The notes under the pieces were generated by a model that saw only the letters and a list, made by a program, of their open reading frames with translations, searched no databases and was not told the DNA's origin. The position numbers were made by a program, and so were the translations under genes. A stretch of 64,000 nt of DNA from Paguma larvata (Eukaryota > Chordata > Mammalia > Carnivora > Viverridae), in the NCBI GenBank assembly GCA_030068075.1, contig CM057844.1:5704001-5768000 (forward strand), given 5' to 3'. Below, piece after piece: positions 12,026 to 24,054 of the stretch (the first letter of the stretch is position 1; every line of letters begins with the position of its first letter).

Positions 12026-12238
12026 AAGGGCACCTGGGTGGCTCAGTTGGTTAAGCAGCTCAGGTCATGATCTCATGGTGAGTGAGTTCGAGCCCCATGT
12101 TGGGCTCTGTGCTGATGGCTTAGAGCCTGGAGCCTGCTTCAGAGTCTGTGTCTCCCTCTCTCCCTCTCTCTCTGGTCCTTCCCCGCTCACACTCTGTCTC
12201 TGTCTCTCTCAAAAATAAACATTAAAAACAAACAAACA
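12026..12238 (+). repeat. Felid CAN-SINE (first of a tandem pair)
   Basis: Head 'cacctgggtggctcagttgg'; lacks about a dozen bases after 'ttaagcag'; tail 'aaaaataaacattaaaaacaaacaaacag'. The pair as a whole has one target-site duplication: aaccctcct at 12017-12025 and 12461-12469. Confidence 0.92.
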
Positions 12239-12460
12239 GGGGCACCTGGGTGGCTCAGTCCGACTTTGGCTCAGGTCATGATCTCGCAGTTTGTGAGTTC
12301 AAGCCCCGCGTCAGGCTCTGTGCTGACAGCTCAGAGCCTGAAGCCTGCTTTGGATTCTGTGTCTCCCCCTCTCTCTGTCCATCTCCTGCTCATGCTCTGT
12401 CTCTCTCTGTCTCTCAATAATAAGTATAAAAAAAATGTTTAAAACAAGCAAACAAACAAA
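12239..12460 (+). repeat. Felid CAN-SINE (second of a tandem pair)
   Basis: Starts inside the A-rich tail of the preceding SINE and lacks the 'ttggttaagcg' segment. Only the outer duplication aaccctcct flanks both copies. This suggests insertion into the first copy's tail, with the inner duplication hidden in A/C-rich sequence, or insertion of a pre-joined dimer. Confidence 0.92.
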
Positions 12461-12469
12461 AACCCTCCT

Positions 12470-13459
12470 TTTCTGGTCCTGCTGCCATCTCCATTATTAT
12501 TGAAGCTCTACCCTACTAAATAGGGTAAAATAGTGTACATTCTGGACAACGCAGAGATAAGATTTACTCATGGCTCTAAAGCAGCTAAACACAAGGTGAA
12601 AGACACAAGTGCCATCATTCCTATGAGCAACGGCTGACTAGAATGAAGGTAGAAGTTACATGTCATATCTCAATATTCACACCAAAGTCAATTCTCCAGT
12701 GTCACACATATGAAAATATTTTTCACTTGGGTAAGAACACAATGACACAAGAGTATCTCAGAGCCCTGCCCATTCCTACTATTGTTTAGTTGTCTGTTAC
12801 ATTTCATTGAAGTTATTTTTTTATAAAAGTCAAACATGAAGATGTTTTATCTAACAGGAAAGAGAGAGGAAGTGAAAAAAGAAGCCTCTGACCTTAAAAG
12901 ATAATTCTCTAGCACCAAGATAAGACGTTGGTATTTATATCCGGAATTTTGCACTTCCGTACTCTACTGTCATCATTCTCAAGGAAAATTCACATGTAAT
13001 GCTCTGCGGTATTTACTTCTCATGCATTTATTCATTGTTTACTATGAGTCAGAATCTGTGCGAGAAGAAACGAGGTGAGGATACAGGAGACAGGCCAATC
13101 CCTGGTCTCATGGAGCCTGGAGTTAAACAAGAAATAGAAATGTGGATGACATGGAAGTACCTGATCACACAAATGACTATTACTTTACATGATAAGGAAA
13201 AGTATCTCATGTGCAATGAGCAGATCCATAATCTAAGTTCATGGGGGGAAGGTAGTTGCCTTCCTGAGAGGACTAGCAGCATTTATCTGGGGTTCGAATT
13301 AAGGAAATAGAGTCATAACAGACTATGTAAACCTAGTTCTGTTTTACTGTCTTGTCCTCTTATGCCAAGTGGGTTGAATTTCTCTGAGAGCAGCTGTGTC
13401 TGAAGGGCAGCAAAGGCCTCAGTTCTTGATCTAGAAGGAGGGGACAGCTGGGCAGTGAT
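12470..13459. other. Unassigned sequence
   Basis: No recognised repeat or gene. Frames at 12999-13310 (plus, 103 codons) and 13049-13282 (minus, 77 codons) overlap each other and show no known motif. Confidence 0.4.
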
Positions 13460-13640
13460 GAATCTCACAAACTTGAGTAGGGAGACCTGGATTCAAATCC
13501 CAGCTCATAGTCTGGCACTGGGTGAGTCTCATCATCCCAACGAGCCCCTATTTTCTTACTTGTAAATGAGTACGATGTCATCTACCTTAAATGGTGTTAC
13601 AGTGGGTGTAAATGAGACAGCTACAAATGATAACAACGTT
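13460..13640 (+). repeat. MIR SINE
   Basis: 'gagacctggattcaaatcccagctcatag', 'tttcttacttgtaaatgagtacgatg' and 'ggtgttacagtgggtgtaaatgagacag' follow MIR order. Confidence 0.7.
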
Positions 13641-14309
13641 AGTTTTGCTCGTAAATCTGCTATCGGGGGAGGGCTGAATGGGAACACTTCCTCAGGGACA
13701 GCTTGTCTCTGCTCTGCTTGGCACCAGCAGGGGCAGCTCTAAGGTTGGGGGCTGGAGGTACCTAAAGTCTTGCTCACATGTCAGTGGGGCTGAAGGTAGG
13801 AATGGTGGCTGGAACCCCTACACAAGGCCTTTCTATAAGGACTGGGCTTTCTCACAAAATGGTGGTTGGTCTCAAAGCGACTAGAGAATGGAGCGAGGCA
13901 GGTGCAAGCCACATCAAATTTGATGATCTGGCTTTGAAGTCACTTAAGGTCACTCCCGCCACCTTCTCTCTGTCACTGAGTTTCACCCAGACTCCAGGAA
14001 AGGGAAAGCAGACTTCCCTGTCTGCGGGATCATGGTAAGGTTCTAAGCAATGTTGTTGTGGCTTTTTGGGGGAAATATGATCTGCTAGTGACCTACACTG
14101 ACATAACTCTGATGCTAACTCTCTGTCATATGGAGACCTATGATACTATGAAAAAAAATAGATTAAAAGCAGGGATAGGAAGAAAGGTTGTGGGAAATGT
14201 AAGAGAAAGGGAGCGAGAGCGAGAAGATAGGATTTTATGTTGTGATGGAGCCCCACCATTGCAATGTCCTCTCAGTGAGCAACCAGCTTCTTTGTGCTAG
14301 CTGGTGGCC

Positions 14310-14440
14310 CCATTTCTAAAATGACAACAGCTATACTTGGCTCATGGTGGTGTTGTGAGAATTAAATGGATTAATCCATTAAAGTGCTTAGAGCCTTGCC
14401 TGGCATGTAGACTGTGCTCCATAAATGTGAGTGGCTACAG
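14310..14440 (+). repeat. MIR SINE 3' half
   Basis: 'tttctaaaatgacaacagctatac', 'gttgtgagaattaaatgg', 'gtgcttagagccttgcctggcatgtagactgtgctccataaatg' is a well-preserved MIR 3' half. A 156-codon open frame starting here (14337-14807) begins inside the MIR and has no motif, so I do not call it a gene. Confidence 0.8.
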
Positions 14441-14993
14441 TTTATGTTCTCTTCAACCACCTTGGTGTTGGTTTGGCTCTACGGCCAATGCATCATACAC
14501 CAAATTCCTCAGATACCTGGAAACAGGTAAGCAGCTGCCCCTGTCAGAGAAGTCATACCCACACCAACATATCCGAGCTAGAGCACACAACATCTCCGAC
14601 CACATGGTAGAACCTGGAAATCAAGAAAAGTCCCTGGGGTGCCATGAAGTGAGTTTTATAATCTCGATATTACATACCCTTCACACTGGCATACCTTTGT
14701 CTCCCTCTTCAATTCAGCCCCAGCCTCCCCAGCATCCTGAAGGGCTTGCACATTTTATCCTTTCCAGTAGAAGTTCAGAAGTCTGGAACTCTTGTCTCCA
14801 TCTATAACACACAGAATTGGCTATTTAGGGTTTTGGAAGCATTTTAAAAATACAATGAAAAACTGCACAGAGGATTTGCCTCACCCAGTTCTGGAAGGAT
14901 GAACTGATAGCTGGGAGCACAGTGAATGGCCTTTCCTTCCTTTTCTCACCCTTATTCCTACCTCTGGGCCAGGTAACTAAAGAAGGACTTTCT
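14441..14993. other. Unassigned sequence
   Basis: Single-copy-looking DNA between a MIR and a SINE. No feature recognised beyond the chance open frame noted under the MIR. Confidence 0.4.
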
Positions 14994-15150
14994 GGGGCAT
15001 CTGGGCAGCTCATTCAGTTAAATATTGACTCTTGATTTCAGCTCAGGTCTTAACTCATGGTTTGTAGGATCTGTGTCAGGCTCTGTGCTGACAGTGCAGA
15101 GCCTGCTTGGAATTCTCTCTCTCTCTCTATCTCTGCCCCTCCCCTGCTCA

Positions 15151-15209
<59 letters not shown>

Positions 15210-15238
15210 CCCCCTCCCCCTCCAAATAAACTTAAAAA
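14994..15238 (+). repeat. Felid CAN-SINE with expanded CT microsatellite
   Basis: Diverged head 'gcatctgggcagctcattcag', then 'agcctgcttggaattctctctc' and a long (CT)n expansion over roughly 15115-15212, ending 'aaataaacttaaaaaaa'. Approximate target-site duplication ggactttct (14985-14993) / gaactttct (15242-15250). The CT run creates Ser/Leu-rich frames on one strand and Arg/Glu-rich frames on the other. Confidence 0.88.
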
Positions 15239-16099
15239 AAAGAACTTTCTTTACCATAATGTTATCTAAATCCCTATATCAATGCTCAGATTTCTAAAAG
15301 TCTAAAATACTCTCACTTAAAACAAATGGAGCTAATTAACAACCAAGCTGTCTTCTCTATCAATTAAGTGTCATTTTGTTTTCCATTACCCCTTGCATCA
15401 TATCAGCTTATATACAGAGTCATGCAATCTTCCAGTCTGGGGCTTTGGAGATGGGACCAGCCTGAATATGAAATTCCAAATTATCTCCCTATTTCATTTT
15501 TTGTATCAATGCCTTAACCTTCCCCAAATAACCTAAGCTCACAAATGCAGTCAAACTGCTTGCAAACAAACAGAAACAAAACACAAATATTAGATCAAAG
15601 CTCAAGCCCCTTTGACCCATCACCACTAACAACTGGAGCCCACATCCGCTACAGAGGTAGACATTGTTATAGTTTGGGATTTAATCTTTCCAGATCACTT
15701 CTGTGCACTCAAAGATTCAACCTCTTTCTCTTTCTCTCTCTCTCCCACACACATACATACACATATATTAAATAAATGTGCATTGTGTGTCATCCTGCAT
15801 CTTGCTTATTCCATGCTCAAGATGTCCTATCAAACTCCCTACATCAGCATAAGAAGATTCACTCTCTCTCTTTTTGTTTTTTACACTTTGATAATATTTC
15901 ATAGTTTCAGCTTCTCCATCAGGTTGTGAAACTGGACAGACTCCCTTGCCAGCATGCTCTCCAGTACATATCTGTGTGCAGATGCCACATGCATGTCTTC
16001 ATTCTCTGGATTTGAGTTAGGCCTCTGGCCTAGAACGGCCTCCCTGACCCTCTCCTCACATTTGAGAAGATTCAGCTCTCAGGCCTCAGGACCACATGT
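15239..16099. other. Unassigned sequence
   Basis: No recognised repeat apart from short CT and CA runs near 15725-15770. No gene seen. Confidence 0.4.
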
Positions 16100-16300
16100 T
16101 TGATCTTGAATTCCAGCAGTGTCTCTCAGGCAAATCACATAACTTGGGTTCCTTCTCTGTAAAGTGGGGTGACTTGAATAGCACCTACCTCAGAGAGGTG
16201 TTCTTGGGATCAAGTAAAATAATCAATGGAAAGCACTGGCCCATTGCAAGTTACTTGGTGAATGCTCAGTAAGTGTTTGCTGTCACCATCACCAATATCA
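16100..16300 (+). repeat. MIR SINE
   Basis: 'gatcttgaattccagcag', 'caaatcacataacttgggttccttctctgtaaagtggggtg', 'cacctacctcagagaggtg', 'ggtgaatgctcagtaagtg' follow MIR order nearly full length. Confidence 0.75.
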
Positions 16301-16864
16301 GTGGTCATTACCATTATCACCATCTTTTATGAGTAACAATTTAAATCCCACTTTCTTTTTTAATTCAGATTTTCGTCTGACTCTTAATTCACACATAGAT
16401 AAGATTACTGATAAATAGTACCAGAAAGTTTTAAGCGCCATTCACATCATGTCACAATGACTCTTAATCTTTGCTAATAGATATACAAGAAGTTGGGAAT
16501 TAATTTACTGGCCCACTGTATTCACACATAGCAAAGGAAGCCAGTGAGTTAAAAAAAGGTTATCCTTATAAGGGACAGAAATTCAAGTGTTTCCTCCATT
16601 ATATTACTTATATTATAATGTTAAGTATGTAAACATAAAATAATTAGGTATAAATACCTGATTATCCTGATCCTACATAATTGTAAAACCCATATACAAT
16701 TATAAGTTATGTAGGAACAAGATTGTAAACCAATACAATTAGAAGTAACAAGATTAATTTAATGTTAACTTAATTTAGATGATGTTGTTTTGCTAAAACT
16801 CACTCTTTGTAACATAAATATAGCAGAGGTTCATCTTCTATGAGAAAAAGATTAACATAAGAGA
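16301..16864. other. AT-rich unassigned sequence with a hairpin
   Basis: AT-rich DNA up to the L1 boundary. At 16671-16716 there is an interrupted palindrome: outer arms tcctacataa / ttatgtagga pair perfectly (16671-16680 with 16707-16716) and inner ttgta / tacaa also pair (16681-16685 with 16695-16699). Confidence 0.6.
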
Positions 16865-18502
16865 ATAAAATCAAGAACTTGCCTCAAAAATTTGAAACAA
16901 AAACTATAATAAAAGACAAAGAAGAATACTATATAATCATAAAAGGAACAATCCAACAGGAAGATATAGGAATTGTTAACATGCACCCAACATGGAACCA
17001 CTCAAATATAGAAAATCGTTAATAACAAACTAACAAAACAACAAAGGAAGTAATTAATAGTAATACGATAGTAGTAAGGAACTTTAACACCCCACTTACA
17101 TCAATGGATAGATCATCCAAACAGAAAATCAACAAGGAAACAGTGGCTTTGAATGACACATTGGACCAAATGGATTTAACAGATATATCTAGAACATTCA
17201 ATCCTACAACAGTAGTGTATATACATTCTTCTCAAGTAAGCATGGAACATTCTCCAGAATAGATCACATATTAAGCCACAAAATAAGTCTTAACAAATTC
17301 AAAAAGATCAAAGTCATACCATGCATCTTTTCTGATCACAATGCTATGAAACTAGAAATTTCATATGAAACTATGAAAGAAAAAATTGGAAAAGACCACA
17401 CATACATGGAGGTTAAATTGCATGCTAGTAAACAATGAATGGGTCAACCAAGAAATCAAAGAGGACAAAAAACAGTTCATAGAGACAAATGGAAATGAAA
17501 ACAAAATAGTCCAAAATCTTTGAGGTGCAGCAAGAGCTATTTGAAGACGGAAATTTGTAGCAATACAGGCCTACCTCAAGAAGCAAGAGAAGTCAACCCA
17601 ACCTTACTTTTAAAGGAGCTAGGAAAAGAACAAACTAAACCCAAAACCAGCAGAAGGAAGGAAAGAATAAAGATTAGAGCAGAGATAAATGAAACAGAAA
17701 CTAAAAAAAAAAAAAAAATCAATGAAACCAGAGTCTTGTTTTTTGAAAAGATCAGCAAAATTGGAAAACCTTTAGACACATTCATAAAGAGAGAGAGAGA
17801 GACAGAGACAGAGAGAGGATTCAAATAAAAAAAGATTCAAATAAATGAAATTAGAAATGAAAAAAGAGAAAGAACAACCAACACCACAGGAATGCAAAGG
17901 ATTGTAAGAGAATACTATAAAAACGTATATACCAACAAATTGGACAACCCAGAAGAAATGAATAAACTCCTAGAAACATATAACTCCCAAAAGTGAATCA
18001 GGAAGAAAAAGAAAATTTGAGCAGACTGATTACCAGCAATAATATTAAGTCCATAATCAAGACACCCAAAACAAATCAAAGTCCAAGACCAGATGGCTTC
18101 ACAGGGGAACCCAACATTTAAAGAAGAGTTAATACCTATCCTTCTCAAACTATTCCAAAAAAATAGAAAAGAAAGGAAAACTTCCAAATTCATTCTATGA
18201 GGCCAGCATTACCCTGGTACCAAAACCAGATGAAGACACCACTAAAAAGGAGAACTACAACCCAATATCCCTGATGAACATAGATGCAAAAATTCTCAAT
18301 AAAATAGTAGCAAACTGAACCCAACACTAAATTAAAAATACCATTCACCACAATCAAGTGGGATTTATTCCCAGTTGCAAAGATGGTTTAGTATTTGGAA
18401 ATCAATCAAGGTGATACGTTACATCAATAAGAGAAAGAATAAAAGTCATGTGATCATTTCAATAGATGTAGAAAAAGCATTTGACAAAGTACAACATCCA
18501 TT

Positions 18503-18716
18503 TGGGGCACCTGGGTGGCTCAGTTGGTTGAGCGTCCGACTTCAGCTCAGGTCATGATCTCGTGGTCTGTGAGTTCGAGCCCCGCGTCGGGTTCTGTGCT
18601 GACAGCTCAGAGCCTGGAGCCTGCTTCACATTCTGTGTCTCCCTCTCTCTCTGCCCCTCCCCTACTCATGCTCTGTCTCTCTCTGTCTCAAAATTAAATA
18701 AACATCAAAAAAAATT
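18503..18716 (+). repeat. Felid CAN-SINE within L1
   Basis: Near-consensus SINE. The 18-base target-site duplication caaagtacaacatccatt (18485-18502) and caaagtacaacattcatt (18717-18734) differs at one base. It splits the L1 reverse-transcriptase region. Confidence 0.96.
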
Positions 18717-20342
18717 CAAAGTACAACATTCATTCATGATAAAGACCCTCAACACTCAACAAAGTAGGTTTAGAAGGAACATACCTTAACATAATAAATG
18801 CCATTTATGAGAAGCCTACAGCTAACATCATACTCGATGGTGAAAAACTGAGAGCTTTTCCCAAATAGTCAGGAACAAGATAAAGATGTATACTCCCACC
18901 ACTGTTATTCAACATAGTACTGAAAGTCCTAGCCACAGAAATCAGACAAGAAAATGGAATAAAAGGCATTCGAATTGGTAAGGAATGCATATCATACTTG
19001 CAGATGATATGACACTATATATAGAAAAGCCTGAAGAGTCCACCAAAAAACTACTAGAACTGATAAATGAATTCAGTAAGGTTGCAGGATACAAATCAGT
19101 GTACAGAAATCTGTCACATTTCTATATACTAATAATGAAGCAAAGGAAAGAGAAATTAAAAAATCAATCTCATTTACGATTATATCAAAAATAATAAAAT
19201 ACCTAGGAATAAACTTAATCAAGCAGGTGAAAGACTCATACTCTGAAAACCATAAAAAATGATGAAAGAAATTGAAGATGACACAAAGAAATGGAAAGAT
19301 AGTCCATGCTGATGGACTGGAAGAACAAATATTGCTAAAACAACCATACTACCCAAAGCAATCTACAAATTTAATGCAATCTGTACCCAAATACCAACAA
19401 CATTTTCCACAGAACTAGAAAAAGCAATCCTAAAACTTGTATGGAACCACAAAAGACCCCAAAAAACCAAAGCGATCTTGAAAAAGAAAAATAAAGCTGG
19501 AGGTATCACAATTCCAGATTTCAAGCTATACTATAAATCTGTAGTAATCAAAACAGCATGGTACTGGAGCAAAACCAGACACAAAAATCAATGGAATAGG
19601 ATAGAAATCCCGGAAACAAACGCACATATACATGGTAACTTAATCTTTGACCAAGAAGGCAAGAATATGCCATGGGGAAAAGACAGTCACTTCAACAAAT
19701 GATATTGAGAAAACTTGACAACTACATGCAAAAGAATGAAATTGGACCACTTTCTTACACCATACACAAAAATAAATTCAAAATGGACTAAAGACCTAAG
19801 GGTGAGACTTGAAATCATAACTATCCTAAAAGAGAGCACAGGTACAATTTCTCTGACATCAGCCATAGCAAACTTTTTTCTAGATATGTCTTCCCTCCTG
19901 AGGCAAGGGAAACAAAAGCAAAAATAAATGATTGGGACTACATCAACATAAAAAGCCCTGCACAATAAAGGAAACAATCAAGAAAACTAAAATTAAAATT
20001 GGAGAAGATATTTGCAAATAACATATCTGATAAAGGGTTAGTACCCAAAATATATAAAGAACTTATAAAAATTAAAACAACCAAAAAACAAATAATCCAT
20101 TAAAAAATGGGCAGAAAATATCAACAGATACTTTTCCAAAGAAGACATAGAGATGACCAAGAGACACGTGCAAAGATGCTCAAGATCACTGATCATCAGG
20201 GAAATGGAAATCAAAACTACAGTGAGGTATTATCTCACACCTGTCAGAATGGCTAAAATAAAAAACACAAGAAACAACAAGTGTTGGTGAGGATGTAGAG
20301 AAAAAAGAACCTTTTGCTCTGCTGGCCAGAATGCAAACTGGG

Positions 20343-20565
20343 GGGGCACCTGGGTGGCTCAGTCGGTTGAGCATCCGACTTCAGCTCAGGTCATGATCTC
20401 GCGGTCTGTGAGTTCGAGCCCCGCATTGGGCTCTGTGCTGACGGCTCAGAGCCTGGAGCCTGCTTCGGATTCTGTATCTCCCACTCTCTCTGCCCTACCC
20501 CTGCTCATACTCTGTCTCTATGTCTCTCAAAAATAAATAAACGTTAAAAAAATTAAAAAAAAAAA
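20343..20565 (+). repeat. Felid CAN-SINE within L1, likely young
   Basis: Near-consensus SINE with head 'cacctgggtggctcagtcggttgagc' and a long A-rich tail. It is flanked by a perfect 15-base target-site duplication, agaatgcaaactggg, at 20328-20342 and 20566-20580. The perfect duplication and low divergence suggest a recent insertion. Confidence 0.96.
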
Positions 20566-20803
20566 AGAATGCAAACTGGGTTCAGACACTGTAGAGAACA
20601 CTATAGAGGTTCCTCAAAAAGTTAGAAATGGAACTTCTCTATAATCCAGGAATTGAACTACTAGGTGAATACCCAAAAAATACAAAAATGCTAATTCAAA
20701 AGTATATATGCACCAATATGTTTACAGCAGTTTTATTTACAATACCCAAGTTATGGAAGCAGCCCAAGGGTCCATCAATAGATGAATGGATAAGATGTGA
20801 GAT

Positions 20804-20846
20804 ACACACACACACACACACACGTGCACACACACACACACACACA
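20804..20846 (+). repeat. (CA)n microsatellite
   Basis: Two CA runs joined by CGTG inside the L1 3' region. Likely length-variable. Confidence 0.95.
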
Positions 20847-21024
20847 GACGACAGAGGAATATTATTCAGCCATAAAAAGAATGAAATCTTTTTGCAAGAC
20901 CATGGATGGATCTAGAGAGTATAATGCGAAGTGAATTAAGTCTGCCAGAGAAAGACAAACACTGTATGATTGCACTCATATGTGGAATTAAAACAAAACA
21001 AAACAAATAAGCAAAGAAAAAAAG

Positions 21025-21026
<2 letters not shown>

Positions 21027-21051
<25 letters not shown>
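21027..21051 (+). repeat. (GA)n microsatellite
   Basis: Uninterrupted GA run near the L1 3' UTR. Confidence 0.9.
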
Positions 21052-21055
<4 letters not shown>

Positions 21056-21265
21056 AGAAAATAACTATAAGAACAAACTGATGGTTCTCTATAGAGGGGA
21101 GGACGGAGAGGAGATGGGTAAAATAGGGAACGAGGATTAAAGAGTACACTTATCATGATGAGCACTGAGTAATGTGCAGAATTGTTGAATCACTATACTG
21201 TACACCTGAAACTAATATAGCACTGTATGTTAGCTATGCTGGAATTAAAATAAAAAAATAAAAAG

Positions 21266-21401
21266 AGGGGTGACTGATTGGCTCAGTGGGTAGACAGTGT
21301 GACTCTTGGTCTCAGAGTCATGAGTTCAAGCCTCCCACTGGGCATAGAGCTTACTTCGACAAAAAATAAATAAAAAGTTAAAAAAGAGAAAAGAAAAAGA
21401 A
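21266..21401 (+). repeat. CAN-SINE of the short type lacking a CT-rich middle
   Basis: 'gattggctcagtgggtagacagtgtgactcttgg', 'catgagttcaagcc', 'gggcatagagcttactt' followed directly by 'aaaaaataaataaa'. This is an older carnivore tRNA-SINE layout in which the B-box region runs straight into the A-rich tail. It abuts the L1 A-tail at 21262, a common landing place. Confidence 0.8.
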
Positions 21402-24054
21402 TTACCCTTAAATGCAGCTTGCTGTGTGGAGAGGTTCACAGTAGTGAAAGGCACCCATAAACAGACCATCTGGGGAAACAGCAGACCCTGGGGTCCTGTG
21501 TCATGCTGACTCTGGGCTGTTCACTCACAGAGTGGAATGGTAGGTGGAATGCTCACACAATTCAAATTTTTCCAGTCTCTTTTCCACTCTCTACATTCTC
21601 CCTCCACATTTCTCTATCTGAACTACTGTGAAGCTTTTTTTTTTTTTTTTCCCTCCACTAGACTGCCCTTGTCCTTCACTTGGGGCAGACATTATCTATG
21701 TCATAAGCCCTCTCTGCTCCTTAACCATTATGTAGGACAACTTGGTCCCAAGGCAAATTAAATAAATGCAAACCCAAAGGCAGGAATTGAAACTATTTGG
21801 CAGAACTTGTCTAGAAGGCTCTTCCAGGGTTCTTGTCCCTGGCTACACACCTAAGAAGTTTCAAACATGCCTTAGTCACAGCCCAAATCAATGACAGCAG
21901 AATATCTGGGGGCGGGACACATGCGGCCCTATTTTCAAGGTTCACTGGGTAATTCCAGTGTGCCAGGAAGGTTAAGAACCAGTGATCTAACAATTCATGG
22001 CTTTCAAACTCTTTTAACTTCTGTCCACAGTAATAAATACATTTCACATCATGGCTTATACACACACACAAAACAGAAGCAAACATTTTATAAAACAATA
22101 CTTAGCTCTATATTCTGAAGTTCTCTATTCCACTCACCGGTATTTAAAACAAGATTGGATGTGCCCCAACTTCCCACTTCACAATCCCTTAGAGGTCTGA
22201 CCCACAATTTGAAAAACATTGCCTTAGATGATCCAGAATAGTTAAATAGTAAACACTATCCTCAGAATAAACATATATTCCAGAATTTCCCAAAGAGGAT
22301 GTGTGAACCCCTAAGAATAAGTCCATATTTACAGATGCCCATTTTGAAACTTATATTTGAAATTATAATTTTGGATTTTATAATCCAAATCTTTCACTCG
22401 ACAAAACAGGAAAGACCACACTCATATATACATTCCCTCCAGTATGCACATAATGTGTGTGTATTCATCTATTTTTAAAAATCTTTAAACAGTTGCATTG
22501 TGAACCCCCAAATTTACAGCTCTTTGAGCTCAATTACTATGTTGTTTCAAAGTATGTAGCTCAGGGGTGCTGGTCTTAATTCTTCCTTTGCTCATAAACC
22601 ATGGCGCATCACACAATAGGGAGCCTGAAGTAGGTATTTGCTTTAATACTGTTGACCGAGTTCTAGCATTCTGGCATATATTTCTAATTTTGATTCATAA
22701 AATAATACACCAGGGAGACTGATAAACATAATTGGCCATCCGGTAAGGGGATTTGCTGTCACTACACTATCTCAATAGTTACTGTGTTTCTAACATTGGA
22801 CTAGAGTTTAAGGTAGCTGGGGCTCTTACCACACAGGCAAAATAGAATTAAATGTTGCTGCCAATATTCACTTTTCAATAATGTTGCTGCAGCAGCAGCC
22901 TTTAGTGCTTAAGACAACGTTTTTTGAGCCCCCGAGGGGAAAAAAACCCACTGGGTAAAGTGCTATTAGCTAGCTTCCAAAGGGGTTTTGACTTAGAAAA
23001 ATACAATAACTTACCAAAGCCAAACAAATCTTGGGAGTATAAATATTAAACTGAGTTAACAGTGGACTTGTATGATGTATGTTATAAAATCTTACATACA
23101 GAAACGTAAAGCACCAGCTACATAAAGATTATCTTCATATAAGAAAAATATAAATGTACATTAAAAAGAGCAGTAGACTGATTCAGGCTTCCCATCAGTT
23201 CATGGAGCAAAGCAGCTGGAAGGGTGTGGGAAGCTGTCCCCGCATCGCTGTGTCAGTCTTACAGAGTGTGCACGTAAGAGGCATTTCCTCAGCAAAGGGT
23301 GTCTGTTTTCACTTGGTTATTGAACTTCAACATGGTGGTGTTCCTAAGACAAATGCAAATTCATTTCGAACTTGCATTAGTTGCCTAGCAAACCAAAGTT
23401 TCTCTAGAGAATACTAAAGTGTTTCTCACCTTGACAACTTTAAATCATCTTAAGTTTTTTTTTTTTATCTCATTTCTCTGTGGAGAAAAGCTAAATTTGT
23501 GAGGAAGTGTCTTGATCACAACTATTCATTAATTAAACAAATACAGACTAAGTATCTATTAGGTATGATTGCACTGTGGGAAATACTCATCGGAAGCTCT
23601 AAAACCCTTATAAAATATTTAAAAATTAAGACCCTCAAGGTAAAAGCAGATTAAAGAAAACAGGCTGTCAATCAATGTTGCCAAAGTTAGTAAGCATTAA
23701 AAGAAAACATTGTTCCATAATCCTAATGAATTGGGAAACGTGGAGTTACACAAAGTAAAACAGGTTTCTTTGTTAAAAGATTTTGAGAGCCTCTGTGTGA
23801 ATATGATCTGGAAGGGTTAAATTATGTTCCAGTATTTCCCCAAATTCTTTAACCAAAGAGGTTTTATAAGTCAGCATCTCAGGATTAGGCCAGCTGTGAA
23901 AGACGGTGACCTGGAGCATGTTTTCTCTCTCTCTTTTCCATTTCCTTTAAATTGACTGTGTCAGAGAAAGGCATTGCCATCTATCTCTTTAGGGGGGAGG
24001 ACAGAAAGAGCTCAAAGAAAATTGTGGTATTATCAGGATAAGACCCTGTGTGGC
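21402..24054. other. Repeat-poor unassigned sequence
   Basis: About 2.6 kb with no recognised interspersed repeat, only short poly-T and CA runs. Frames up to 95 codons lack motifs. 'gttgctgcagcagcagcc' near 22880 is a short GCA triplet run. Confidence 0.4.

Larger units (their letters stand above)
16865..21262 (+). mobile_element. 5'-truncated L1 retrotransposon, ORF2 relic to 3' end
   Basis: About 4 kb of L1 once two SINE insertions are removed. It starts inside the ORF2 endonuclease domain: the SDHN catalytic motif is still readable at 17331-17342. It runs through the reverse-transcriptase domain, where the active-site motif is read as LADD at 18997-19008 (FADD is usual in L1), and then the C-terminal part. 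It ends in a 3' UTR reading 'ctgtacacctgaaactaatatagcactgtatgttag' and an A-rich tail near 21262. Stops and frameshifts break ORF2 throughout, so the copy cannot mobilise itself. No ORF1 or 5' UTR is present, as expected of 5' truncation. Frames at 17520-17828, 18985-19194 and 19478-19702 are pieces of the same ORF2. CA and GA microsatellites have grown within its 3' part. Confidence 0.92.

Noticed and set aside
12026..12460. Repeated units as a CRISPR-like or satellite array
   Set aside because: Repeated units across the window are dispersed retroposons with their own target-site duplications, not regularly spaced arrays.
14337..14807. 156-codon plus-strand frame as a gene
   Set aside because: It starts inside a MIR element and shows no motif or splice context.
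15018..15297. Ser/Leu-rich and Arg/Glu-rich frames on opposite strands
   Set aside because: Direct products of the expanded CT microsatellite in a SINE.
18985..19194. Frame with a reverse-transcriptase motif as an active retroelement gene
   Set aside because: It is one short open piece of a 5'-truncated L1 with many stops and two SINE insertions.
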